Source: Puniceicoccales bacterium (lineage in GTDB: Bacteria > Verrucomicrobiota > Verrucomicrobiia > Opitutales > UBA953). From it: a DNA stretch of 14,711 nucleotides. The DNA lies in assembly GCA_031289285.1 (NCBI GenBank), contig JAITPT010000115.1, positions 1 to 14,711 on the forward strand, written 5' to 3'. The notes below the pieces were generated by a model. That model was given only the letters and a program-made list of their open reading frames with translations, ran no database searches and had not been told where the DNA came from. A program made the translations under genes and the position numbers. Below, one piece after another: positions 1 to 6,862 of this stretch. Numbering within the stretch: the first letter of the stretch is position 1; each line of letters begins with the position of its first letter.

Positions 1-11
1 TTGTCCCGTTT

Positions 12-308
12 TTAGAGAACACGGAGTTCCGCAAATTGGAGGTCGTGTGCGACCACCGACCCCGCTGGCTGAATGAGGAAATGGCGCGTCTCAGTTTGCT
101 TGTAGAGGAAACGCCGTTGTCCGACGGCGGCGCGTTGTTGGTAATAGTTCCTGTGCCCGGCGTCGTCCGCCGCATCGGCAGCAATCGCCACGCCAGCGGT
201 AGCCGCTACAAACATTGCGGCTGCGGCGGATAGAGCGATTTTGGAGGCCGATTTTTGGGACAGGGTGGACAAGGTGGACAGGGTGGACAAGGCGGACAGG
301 GTGGACAA
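12..308 (-). CDS. Small secreted hypothetical protein
   Basis: I do not recognise the family. The frame encodes about 98 residues ending at a TAA at 12-14. After a repetitive Ser-Thr-Leu N-terminus there is a convincing signal peptide: a basic stretch (QKSASK), a hydrophobic core (ALSAAAAMFVAATAGVAIA) and an AIA-type cleavage site followed by ADAADDAGH. The mature part would be only about 55 residues, polar and Arg/Gln-rich, with no cysteines. No ATG is available in frame upstream of the signal peptide; the listed start is a TTG inside the 9-bp tandem repeat, so the true start is uncertain and the repeat may have replaced the original one. The stop codon lies inside a CTAAAAACGG motif that recurs elsewhere in the window. 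It could also be a decayed remnant of a longer secreted protein. Confidence 0.4.
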   Translation of the reverse strand: MSTLSALSTLSTLSTLSQKSASKIALSAAAAMFVAATAGVAIAADAADDAGHRNYYQQRAAVGQRRFLYKQTETRHFLIQPAGSVVAHDLQFAELRVL

Positions 309-328
309 GGCGGACAGGATGGACAGGA
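258..328. repeat. 9-bp tandem repeat (GGTGGACAA / GGTGGACAG units)
   Basis: About eight consecutive 9-bp units alternate between GGTGGACAA, GGTGGACAG, GGCGGACAG and GATGGACAG. The array is open in several frames, reading Ser-Thr-Leu repeats on the minus strand and Val-Asp-Lys/Arg repeats on the plus strand. It sits across the 5' end of the small secreted protein gene. There are no unique spacers, so it is not a CRISPR. Confidence 0.9.
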
Positions 329-360
329 TTTTTTTGGATAAAGTTTTTTCTCAATCTAAG

Positions 361-445
361 TGCTTTCCTGTTTTTGTGAGCGGCGTTGGTTCACGACCCC
401 AAAGGGGTTGCGCGAAGAACGAGCACCTACCCTCGGTTGGATGGG
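361..445. repeat. Degenerate half-copy of palindromic repeat family 1
   Basis: This stretch aligns with 8740-8840. Shared blocks include GAGCGGCG, TGGTTCAC, ACCCCAA..GGGGTT, AACGAGC and CCTACCCT. It lacks the CCCAACAAAGCCCAGGG segment of the longer copy and has no complementary second arm nearby, so only one arm seems to have been kept. It contains the small palindrome CCCCAAAGGGG. It lies between the stop of cls (484) and the upstream secreted protein gene. Confidence 0.75.
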
Positions 446-483
446 TCGCCCTCCCCCGAAAGGGCGGTGTTGGGTGTGCGGTT

Positions 484-1932
484 TTACAGCAGCGGGCCGA
501 TGAGGTGGGCGAGGGACTCTAAGATGCGGTTTTTCCAGTCGAGACGGACGAGGGGGCTTGCGGCATAAGAGACACAGTCTTTTTGCAATTCGTGGACGAG
601 CTTGCGGAAGGGGCGCACGGCACTCGGCGAATAAATAAACGCCGCCGCCTCGAAGTTCACAAACAAGCTGCGCATGTCGAGATTTGCGGAGCCGACGACG
701 GCAGTGCTGCTGTCAATGAGAAAAAGTTTCCCGTGTAACATGCTTTTTTCATAGAGCATGATTTCCGCGCCCGCCTTGTGGAGCGTGCGTAGGTAGGGAC
801 GGCGGGCGAGGTCGAGAAAAGGGTGGTCGGAACGCTTCGGCAAGATGAGCCGCACCTTGCGCCCCGCACGGACTTTCGCAAGCAACACGCGGAACAAAAC
901 TTCGTCGGGGACGAGGTAGGGCGTGATGATGGTGATTTTGCGCCGCGCCTCTTGAATCTGCGTGACAAAGTGCTCCCAGAGCGGGTCGCCGGGGACATCG
1001 GGACCGCCACTGACTATCTCGACGCGAACCTCGCCAGCGGGCGGCGGGTCGTAGCGTAGCTGCTCTTTGTAAAGCTCGGGAGACTCGCCACTGGCAAAAC
1101 ACCAGTCGCTCAAAAAAATGCGCGTCAGCCCCGCGACCGCTGGGCCTTGGATGAGCACACTGAAGTCGCGGAAACGTTTGGGATTGCGCGTGGGGCCGGT
1201 GTAATCGGTGGAAAGATTTTGCCCGCCGATGATGGCGCGGCAGCCGTCGAACACGGCGATTTTGCGGTGGTTGCGGAGGTTTGCGGAACCGCGTCGGCTG
1301 AGCGGGCCAAATGGAAACACAGGCATAAAACGCCGCACTTGCCCGCCCGCCTCGATGAGCGGGCGACACAATCCCCAGCGCATACTGAGGCTGCCGACGG
1401 CGTCGGCGAGCAGGCGCACATGCACCCCCTCGCGGGCGCGGGCAGCAAGCAGGCGGATGACCGCTCGCCCGACTTCGCCGTGGCCGAGCAAATAGGTGGT
1501 GATGTGAATAGTCCTGCGGGCGGCGGCGATTTCTGCGCAAAGGGCGTGCCACATCGCGGTGCCGTCGGGGTCGTCGAGCAGTTTGACGGAGTTGCCGCCA
1601 AGGGGCGCGGGCGGCGCAGCAGAGCGCGGCGCGGGGGTGTCGTCGCCGTCGTTGCCGTCGCTGTCGTCTTCGCTGAGTATGCCCGCGAGGCGGTTGATGT
1701 CGCGCTTGGTCTCGGCGATGCGCCGATGTTTGCGTCCGCCGAAGGTTAGGAACGCGAATGTGCCGATGAGGGGGAAAACGAGGATGAAAAAAATCCATGC
1801 GAAGATGTTACTTTGGCGGCGGCGCTGGCGGAGCATCGTAATTCCGGCGACGAGCGCGACGACCGCGCCCACGGCACTTTGCCAATTGGGCAGGATGAAC
1901 TCTTCGAGCGATTTCAGTAGTTGTGCATACAC
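484..1932 (-). CDS. cls: Cardiolipin synthase (phospholipase D family)
   Basis: Predicted membrane enzyme that joins two phosphatidylglycerol molecules into cardiolipin plus glycerol. The 482-residue length fits bacterial ClsA-type enzymes. Two N-terminal membrane segments (about residues 18-34 and 43-64, the latter FAWIFFILVFPLIGTFAFL) are followed by an acidic and Pro/Ala-rich linker (about 88-112) that is longer than usual. Two PLD HKD motifs are intact: NHRKIAVFDG (H222, K224, D229, followed by GGQN) and MLHGKLFLIDSS (H400, K402, D407, followed by GSANLDMRS). The start is a GTG at 1930-1932, with no clear Shine-Dalgarno; the sequence just before it is a perfect 13-bp tandem duplication. 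It lies 151 bp downstream of the broken response regulator on the same strand, but nothing shows an operon. The family call is secure; the exact Cls subtype is inferred. Confidence 0.93.
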   Translation of the reverse strand: MYAQLLKSLEEFILPNWQSAVGAVVALVAGITMLRQRRRQSNIFAWIFFILVFPLIGTFAFLTFGGRKHRRIAETKRDINRLAGILSEDDSDGNDGDDTPAPRSAAPPAPLGGNSVKLLDDPDGTAMWHALCAEIAAARRTIHITTYLLGHGEVGRAVIRLLAARAREGVHVRLLADAVGSLSMRWGLCRPLIEAGGQVRRFMPVFPFGPLSRRGSANLRNHRKIAVFDGCRAIIGGQNLSTDYTGPTRNPKRFRDFSVLIQGPAVAGLTRIFLSDWCFASGESPELYKEQLRYDPPPAGEVRVEIVSGGPDVPGDPLWEHFVTQIQEARRKITIITPYLVPDEVLFRVLLAKVRAGRKVRLILPKRSDHPFLDLARRPYLRTLHKAGAEIMLYEKSMLHGKLFLIDSSTAVVGSANLDMRSLFVNFEAAAFIYSPSAVRPFRKLVHELQKDCVSYAASPLVRLDWKNRILESLAHLIGPLL

Positions 1933-1958
1933 GGTGAGTGGAGTTGGTGAGTGGAGTT
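1933..1958. repeat. Tandem 13-bp duplication abutting the cls start
   Basis: GGTGAGTGGAGTT occurs twice in perfect tandem (1933-1945 and 1946-1958), directly touching the GTG start codon of cls, where a ribosome-binding site would be expected. On the transcript strand the unit reads AACTCCACTCACC. A run of eight G (1972-1979) lies slightly further upstream of the gene. Confidence 0.85.
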
Positions 1959-2083
1959 GAGGGATTGGGTCGGGGGGGGCGCGTGGGAGCGCACGGGCGT
2001 GGTTGGAAACAGGGCGACGTTATCAAGGCCGCAAAAGAGTAAAAGGGAAAAAGGAGGATGCCGAGTGTAGCACTACGTGTCCG

Positions 2084-2830
2084 TCAGGCATCAGGCGAAT
2101 TGTAAATGTAGCCCTCGCCCCTAAGGGTCTTTATTATATCGAGCTTGCTATCTGCAATCGCCTTGCGCAGTTCAAATATGGCTTGGACAAGGGATTTTTC
2201 CTCATATCCCCATTTCGCTAAAAGTTGCGTCTTGTTTAGAAGTCGGCCTTTATTGCCCATAAACACCGTCACCAATTCAAACAACATCGGGGTCAGTTGG
2301 GTTGTCTGGGTTGTCCAGTGTCCAGCGGCATCTTGAATCCGTGCGATGGCGTTGCGTGTGTTTTTCTCTATCACGGCGTGGGGGCCGAAAGGGAAGACAT
2401 TTGTCCGCGCCATTTTTTTTATTCGGGCATGAAATGCTTTTTCGCCGCACGGTTTTAACACAAAGTCAACGGCTCCCTTTCCGTGTAATTCGAGTGTTTT
2501 TGCCTGAACTTCATCGTCCTCGCTCCCCGAGATAAATAACACGGGGACATCGGGGTCGGACGCACGGATTTGCATAGCGGCTTCTAAGCCCGCCCGTGGG
2601 TTTATTTATCGGGACGTTGCGGATGACGGCATTCGTATGTCGAGCAACACCAAAGCGTAAGTGCCCTGCTTAGAGGCGGTTTCCGTTTTCGTGTTTAACC
2701 CGAAAAACTTTTCAAGGACGTCTGCCTTGTTTTTCGCACTTTTTACGGCATAGCCTGCCGTTTTGAGTCTATCTTCCCAGATAGTTCTGATTTCGAATTC
2801 GTCGTCGGCGATAAGGATTGTGTCGGGCAT
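2084..2830 (-). pseudogene. OmpR/PhoB-type response regulator with in-frame stop
   Basis: A two-component response regulator in a single frame of 248 codons, interrupted by a TAA at 2606-2608 (codon 75). The first part starts MPDTILIADDEFEIRT with the acidic pair D9/D10 and phosphoacceptor D64 in VLLDIRMP. After the stop the same frame continues INPRAGLEAAMQIRASDPD, then VPVLFISGSEDD (S101) and DFVLKP (K126), completing the receiver. The C-terminal third is a winged-helix DNA-binding domain (LTPMLFELVTVFMGNKGRLL ... KTLRGEGYIYN). The reading frame does not shift, so one base change from a sense codon explains the break. The loop after DIRMP is about nine residues longer than usual, and the stop falls inside it. 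The natural partner is the kinase at 3728-5575, separated by a repeat cassette. As read, only a 74-residue fragment would be made, unless the C-terminal part restarts at the ATG at 2575. A sequencing error is possible. Confidence 0.85.
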
Positions 2831-2842
2831 GATTGTGGTGAG

Positions 2843-2872
2843 TGTTGAGTGGGAGTGTGTTGAGTGGGAGTG
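2843..2872. repeat. Tandem 15-bp duplication upstream of the response regulator
   Basis: TGTTGAGTGGGAGTG occurs twice in perfect tandem (2843-2857, 2858-2872), 12 bp before the ATG at 2828-2830. It resembles the duplication before cls (shared core GAGTGG.AGT). Confidence 0.85.
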
Positions 2873-2928
2873 TTTTGTTGGTGTTGGTAAGTGGCATTGG
2901 ACAGGTGCGGGGAAAATTAGTTCCTTTT

Positions 2929-2958
2929 TGACAGGATTACGGGATTAACAGGATGGAT
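2929..2958. repeat. ACAGGAT-type short repeat
   Basis: The stretch reads TTGACAGGATTACGGGATTA followed by ACAGGATGGA: spaced GGAT blocks that resemble a dispersed ATCCTGTTAATCCTGTC-like repeat I have seen in many bacterial genomes. Related GGACAGGATGGACAGGAT sequence ends the tandem array at 313-330. No coding frame is supported here. Confidence 0.5.
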
Positions 2959-3302
2959 TTCCGAGGTTTCTCGCTACTTTGAGTGGGAACTCGGACGCGA
3001 ATAGCTCTGTGGGAGCGAGATCATCCTAAAAACGGCAGTTGAGTCGGGTCGTCTTGCGGGAAGCTGGTGGTGCGTGTGCCGTTGCAATCAGGTCGAGGGC
3101 GTGTGGTGGTCGCCACAGAGGAAAATGCACGAACGCCAACGGAGTCAAGTAATAAAATGGCTGCCTTTTAATTCGCAAACAATAAATGGGCAAAATGTTG
3201 GACATGTTGTAAGTGCATGATTTATCGTATAGTTGAGAGGCGGATGCCGTTCAGGTAGTGCCAAAAACACAAATGGTATTTCTGAAACCGCATGTGGCTT
3301 GG

Positions 3303-3535
3303 AGCGCTGAAGGCGCGGCTTCATAATAGCATACGGTAACGCCGTATGTATCGGTCGCGCTCTGTCTCTGTGGGCTGTAAGCCCACCTCAACGCGATGGA
3401 GGCAGGCGGCGGTGGCGCGAGGGGGGGGGGGGCATTTGGAACGAAGGTTGAGGCGGGCTTACAGCCCGCTGGGGAGCCGCCGCCGTTAACCTATGGCGTT
3501 GCCATAGGCTATTATGAAGCCGCGCCTTCAGCGCT
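3303..3535. repeat. Long palindrome, family 2, with a G12 loop
   Basis: The outer arms AGCGCTGAAGGCGCGGCTTC.. (3303-3330) and its exact complement (3508-3535) match over 28 bp. Inside each arm sits its own small hairpin, ATACGG..CCGTAT (3331-3347) and CCTATGGC..GCCATAGG (3490-3508), followed by GGGCTGTAAGCCC-type arms (3370-3394 against 3446-3470). The central loop holds a run of 12 G (3421-3432). Open frames across it are by-products of the repeat. Confidence 0.85.
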
Positions 3536-3601
3536 ACGATGCACCCTCCGTTTCAAAGACTATTCTCGTATTTTCACGCTATTTGAACGGTATTGGGCAA
3601 G

Positions 3602-3688
3602 ATTTTGAGGTGGATGCGGCTTGCGCTTTCCCGACGCGCACCTTGCGGTGCGTGGAGCGAAAAGCGCAAACCACAGCCGCCTCAAAAT
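3602..3688. repeat. Third palindrome with a nested hairpin
   Basis: Nested arms: ATTTTGAGG (3602-3610) with CCTCAAAAT (3680-3688), TTGCGCTTT (3621-3629) with AAAGCGCAA (3661-3669), and a tip hairpin CGCACC-TTGC-GGTGCG (3637-3652). It lies about 40 bp downstream of the kinase stop codon in the direction of transcription. It could affect termination or 3'-end stability, but no T-run follows it. Confidence 0.75.
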
Positions 3689-3727
3689 TTTGCGCAAACC
3701 CTTCCCGCGGAACTGCCGTTTTTAGGA

Positions 3728-5575
3728 TTATTTTTCGGAGTGTGCTTTTGGCAATTGGAGGGTGAAGAGGGTTCCGTGGGTGGCGTCGGTTGGGGTTTCG
3801 CAGGTTAAATCGCCGCCGAGGGCGCGGGCAAACTCGCGGGAGAGCGTAAGCCCCAAACCGTATCCGTCCTTTTGCTCATCAAGACGGCGAAAGGCTTCAA
3901 AAATATTTTTTTGGTTTTTCGGGGAGATGCCCGGTCCGTAATCGCGGACACACAATAAAACAGTGCCCGCCGCCACATTTTCCTTCAAAGACACATTCAG
4001 CTTTTTTCCGTCCATTGCATATTTGCACACATTTTTTAACAAGTTTTGGAGAATGCTTTCGACGATGCTAACGTTGCTCTTTATTTCAATCTCGTGTTCA
4101 GGTATCTCGGAAAACAACTCCAACACTTCTCCATCTTCTCCTTTAAGATTGGATTTGAGTTCTTCGAGCAATTCTTTAACCGTCTGAGCGACATCAAATA
4201 GCTCAGTGCGGATTTTTCGACCTTTTGCGAGTGCGCTGAAAAAATCCAACATGCAAACGGCAGCGCGGTAAATTCTTCTTCCGTTCAAAATCATTTTTCC
4301 GATTTTTTCGTGTTCTTTGATACTTATACAGTTGCCTGCGGAGGGGGCCAAATCAACAAGGTTTCCCATTTTTTGCAAAAGGTTTCTTATCTCGTGTGAA
4401 AAATGATTTGTAATTCGCACTCTTTTTTCACTTTCAACAATCCACATTCGGAAAAAGTAAATAAGCGCAATGCTTGCGCTGGTGGCGAGAAACAATAAGA
4501 AGAGGCTTAGATAAAAAGGCGTTTGCGAGGGTATTTCGTCGGCGGATGTTTTGCGGACAACGCGAACTGCCCATTTGTGAAGTAGGTCGGAGACAATTGG
4601 GACATCGCGGACAAAATCGCCAGCCGCCGCCGTCGAAGATGCCGCTGAATTGCCGTCGGTCAACAGCCGGAAAACACCGTTGCTCACTGTTTCAACTGGA
4701 AGAGTTTCGGCAAGTTTTTTTGCGAGTTTTGGCAAATCTACTTCGACGGCCAGCACAATATCGTCGTCACACTGTCGCCAAATAAAAATTGCAGGCGGGG
4801 TAGCACTGTCGCTGGGCGTGGAGTCCCAGCCCGTTCGTTCAGGAAAAGGAATACCGAGGCGCAGCCGTCGTTCGCGCCAAGTTTCCTCTCGCGTGTAATT
4901 GTTGCTTGGAAGTGAGTTACTTGTGCTTCCGGCGGCGGTTTTTGGCAGAAATTCGGCACCGGACGGCGTGGAAAACGGGTCTTTTTCGGCGGTTTCACGG
5001 ACGTCCTTGCGGAGCGTTTGCCATGCGGGTTGTTCGGCGGGTGCGGCGGATTGTGGCGGAGATTTTTCTGGAGCGGCGCCGACGTGCCAAGGCGTTTCAC
5101 GCAGCCGATTTACAAAAGCTGGGGAAAGTTTTTTTTGAGCGGCGACAGCTTCTTTTGATTTCAAGGCTTCGCGGTAATCGTCTGCCATTTCTTTTGGCCA
5201 GTCTTTTCCGGCTTCCAGCATTCCCTGCTCGTTCACTAATAGAGCCGAGGCGACAAATGGATTAAGCTCGCGCCATTGCTCTAAAAAGAGGTGTCCGGCT
5301 TCTATTGGGACAGTTTTTAGCGTTCGCTCCAAAGCGACTTTTACATCGGCGAAGAGTATTTCAACTTCGTTGGCGGCGAGCTTTGCGTGCGCTTCTGCTG
5401 AGGCATTTCGCGCTTGCGTCTGGCGGCGCATTTTTTCGGCGTCGTATTCGCGACTTCGGAGCAGCAGAAGAAAGATTACACAGGCGGCGGTCAACACGCA
5501 GATTGACAGAGCCAGCGACACCCAAGTTGGTGCCTTCAAATAGAGCCGTTTGATTTGTTCGCGTAGTTTTTTCAT
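3728..5575 (-). CDS. Membrane sensor histidine kinase
   Basis: A 615-residue two-component sensor kinase that would autophosphorylate on histidine and pass the phosphate to a response regulator, presumably the broken one at 2084-2830. Order: TM1 (about 19-39), a large extracytoplasmic region of about 310 residues with no recognised sensor fold and a Pro/Ala/Ser-rich part near 165-225, TM2 (about 353-376), then the catalytic core. Visible motifs are the H-box NHFSHEIRN (H394), N-box NLLKNVCKYA (N515), G1 DYGPGI (D545), the F-box-like NIFEAFRRL and G2 GYGLGLTLS (571-579). The core is intact. The ATG lies 1 nt after the TGA of the glycosidase-like gene (TGAAATG), implying co-transcription and translational coupling. 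Codons look AT-richer than in aspS or nrnA. The stop codon touches the end of the repeat cassette. The ligand is unknown; a glycan or a glycosidase product is my inference from the neighbour. Confidence 0.9.
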   Translation of the reverse strand: MKKLREQIKRLYLKAPTWVSLALSICVLTAACVIFLLLLRSREYDAEKMRRQTQARNASAEAHAKLAANEVEILFADVKVALERTLKTVPIEAGHLFLEQWRELNPFVASALLVNEQGMLEAGKDWPKEMADDYREALKSKEAVAAQKKLSPAFVNRLRETPWHVGAAPEKSPPQSAAPAEQPAWQTLRKDVRETAEKDPFSTPSGAEFLPKTAAGSTSNSLPSNNYTREETWRERRLRLGIPFPERTGWDSTPSDSATPPAIFIWRQCDDDIVLAVEVDLPKLAKKLAETLPVETVSNGVFRLLTDGNSAASSTAAAGDFVRDVPIVSDLLHKWAVRVVRKTSADEIPSQTPFYLSLFLLFLATSASIALIYFFRMWIVESEKRVRITNHFSHEIRNLLQKMGNLVDLAPSAGNCISIKEHEKIGKMILNGRRIYRAAVCMLDFFSALAKGRKIRTELFDVAQTVKELLEELKSNLKGEDGEVLELFSEIPEHEIEIKSNVSIVESILQNLLKNVCKYAMDGKKLNVSLKENVAAGTVLLCVRDYGPGISPKNQKNIFEAFRRLDEQKDGYGLGLTLSREFARALGGDLTCETPTDATHGTLFTLQLPKAHSEK

Positions 5576-5576
5576 T

Positions 5577-6743
5577 TCATTGTTTTTGTTTCCACAACTG
5601 CATCAACATTTTTGCTGCCTCTTTGGGCTGTCGGTCTTCTGTGAATACGCCGAGACTGTTTTCGATTCCGATATTTGGGCCGGAGTTGCTTTTGCCTTTC
5701 CATGCCTCGTCTTTCAGAGAAAACAAGTAGCCGCCTGCGCTCACGCCGGAACCGCCAAAGTGTGACTCGATTTCGAGCCATAGTTTTTTTATCCATTCTC
5801 TCTGGAGTGCGCTTGCGTCAAGTTCCCTTGCGCGTTTTGAGGAGCGTCCGAACTCGCCGAGAATGAGTGGCATTTTTGTTTTTGTTTTCTTTGTCCGTGT
5901 TTCCCAGTCTTTGTATAAACCGTAGAAACTCGCTCCGCGATAGACATTTAACATCACAAAGTCTAAGCCTTTGATTTTGTTATATTCGAGCAATTCTTTT
6001 TCGCTTGGGAGTTCGCCGTGAACTACTGCGACGGGGCGCGAGCTTAACGTTTTTGCGTTTTTAGCTGCGTCGGCGAGGATGGCGAGCCATTTTTCTTTTT
6101 TTCCACCAAACCAGTCTGCGTAGTGATAATTGTATTCGTTTCCGAATGCCCATGCGAAGATGGCGGGGTGCTCCGCGAAGGCGGTGATGTATTCCTTGTA
6201 GAGTGCTTTTCCGAAGACGCGGTTTGTCGCGTCGTCGCGGTTGCCGCCGACGATGTCCCGCGCCGAGTCGAACCCGATGGTAGCGGAAATTCCCGCTGCG
6301 GCGAGTTTGTCTAACATGGACTTTGTTTTTTCATAATCCAGCTCGACTTTTTCTGTTCCTTTTTTATACGCGGCGAGAGGTCGGAACGTTCTTATCGAGT
6401 TTGCGTGAAGTGCTTTTAGCAGCTCTAAGTCTTTGTCAAAGTTTTCAAAAAACAGTAGGCCGTCGCGGTCGCTGGAAAAGCAGACGCCACGGATTTGATA
6501 GTTTATTTTTAGGCCGGCACTGGTTGTGACGATAATCTTATAGCCGTCCACTTTTACGGAGCGTATCCCGAGCGTTGCTTCTTTTGTGGTGGTGCGCGGG
6601 TTTGCGGGCGGTGCGGCGGTTTTTCCTGCGGGCTGGGTATGGCGCGCCGAGATGCTTTCGCTGGCGGTGAGGCAGGGCGTGGCGGTCGCCACGAGGAGAA
6701 TGCCTGCCACGGTGAGCAGGTTTTGTTTTGTGATTTTCATCAT
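5577..6743 (-). CDS. Secreted clan GH-A glycosidase-like protein
   Basis: A 388-residue protein with an N-terminal signal peptide (KQNLLTVAGILLVATATPCL, followed by TASES) and a low-complexity Pro/Thr/Ala linker (to about residue 55). The rest resembles a TIM-barrel hydrolase of clan GH-A (GH2, GH5 or GH72-like): YQIRGVCFSS near 82-91, LHANSIRTFRP near 112-122, WAFGNEYNYH with the predicted acid/base E203 after N202, and ILGEFGRS with the predicted nucleophile E297. Both catalytic positions are present, so an active retaining beta-glycosidase or transglycosylase is plausible; the substrate is unknown. The barrel is short for a full GH2 enzyme. It is followed after 1 nt by the histidine kinase, so it may release or bind the signal the kinase senses (inference). 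It starts ATG-ATG with no clear ribosome-binding site; a strong hairpin (6802-6857) lies upstream. Confidence 0.78.
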   Translation of the reverse strand: MMKITKQNLLTVAGILLVATATPCLTASESISARHTQPAGKTAAPPANPRTTTKEATLGIRSVKVDGYKIIVTTSAGLKINYQIRGVCFSSDRDGLLFFENFDKDLELLKALHANSIRTFRPLAAYKKGTEKVELDYEKTKSMLDKLAAAGISATIGFDSARDIVGGNRDDATNRVFGKALYKEYITAFAEHPAIFAWAFGNEYNYHYADWFGGKKEKWLAILADAAKNAKTLSSRPVAVVHGELPSEKELLEYNKIKGLDFVMLNVYRGASFYGLYKDWETRTKKTKTKMPLILGEFGRSSKRARELDASALQREWIKKLWLEIESHFGGSGVSAGGYLFSLKDEAWKGKSNSGPNIGIENSLGVFTEDRQPKEAAKMLMQLWKQKQ

Positions 6744-6801
6744 GTTGTGTGGTTTCGGTTTAGGTTAGAGTTTCGGATAGTTAAAAAGCGAGGAGTTGTT
6801 C

Positions 6802-6857
6802 CGCATCCGCAGACTGGCGACTTTTTTAAGCAAAAAGAACGCCAATCTACGGACGCG
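6802..6857 (-). promoter_or_regulatory. Strand-specific RNA hairpin upstream of the glycosidase gene
   Basis: The arms CGCATCCGCAGACTGGCG (6802-6819) and CGCCAATCTACGGACGCG (6840-6857) pair at all 18 positions in RNA made from the minus strand, including three G-U wobbles. In plus-strand RNA the same three positions would be A-C or C-A mismatches. The loop side is U-rich against A-rich. The hairpin occupies the 119-bp gap between the triple-domain gene stop (6863) and the GH gene start (6743), both on the minus strand. No U-run follows closely, so it is a better candidate for an RNA-processing or stability element than for a simple terminator. Confidence 0.6.
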
Positions 6858-6862
6858 AAGGT

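Larger units (their letters stand above)
3023..3728. repeat. 706-bp gene-free cassette with 18-bp inverted ends
   Basis: The two ends are perfect inverted copies of ATCCTAAAAACGGCAGTT (3023-3040) and AACTGCCGTTTTTAGGAT (3711-3728). The right end overlaps the first base of the kinase stop codon (TAA, 3728-3730 on the plus strand). No convincing gene lies inside. The left third (3041-3300) is AT-richer and shows no structure I can name; the right part holds two palindromes (3303-3535 and 3602-3688). With the flanks 2831-3022 this is the largest gap in the window. It looks like a non-autonomous, MITE-like element or a composite repeat, but I see no target-site duplication that would prove transposition. 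Confidence 0.6.

Noticed and set aside
258..328. Possible CRISPR array
   Set aside because: The units are 9 bp, contiguous and without unique spacers, and there are no cas genes.
749..1798. Long open frames (up to 349 codons) overlapping cls on both strands
   Set aside because: They are Arg/Pro/His-rich shadow frames over a gene with intact PLD motifs and have no family features.
2606..2608. Stop-codon recoding (selenocysteine or pyrrolysine) in the response regulator
   Set aside because: The codon is TAA, not TGA or TAG, no recoding structure is visible, and other genes use TAA as a normal stop.
3396..3808. Plus-strand open frames of 70-83 codons between regulator and kinase
   Set aside because: They run across palindromic repeats and the kinase 3' end and have no domain-like pattern.
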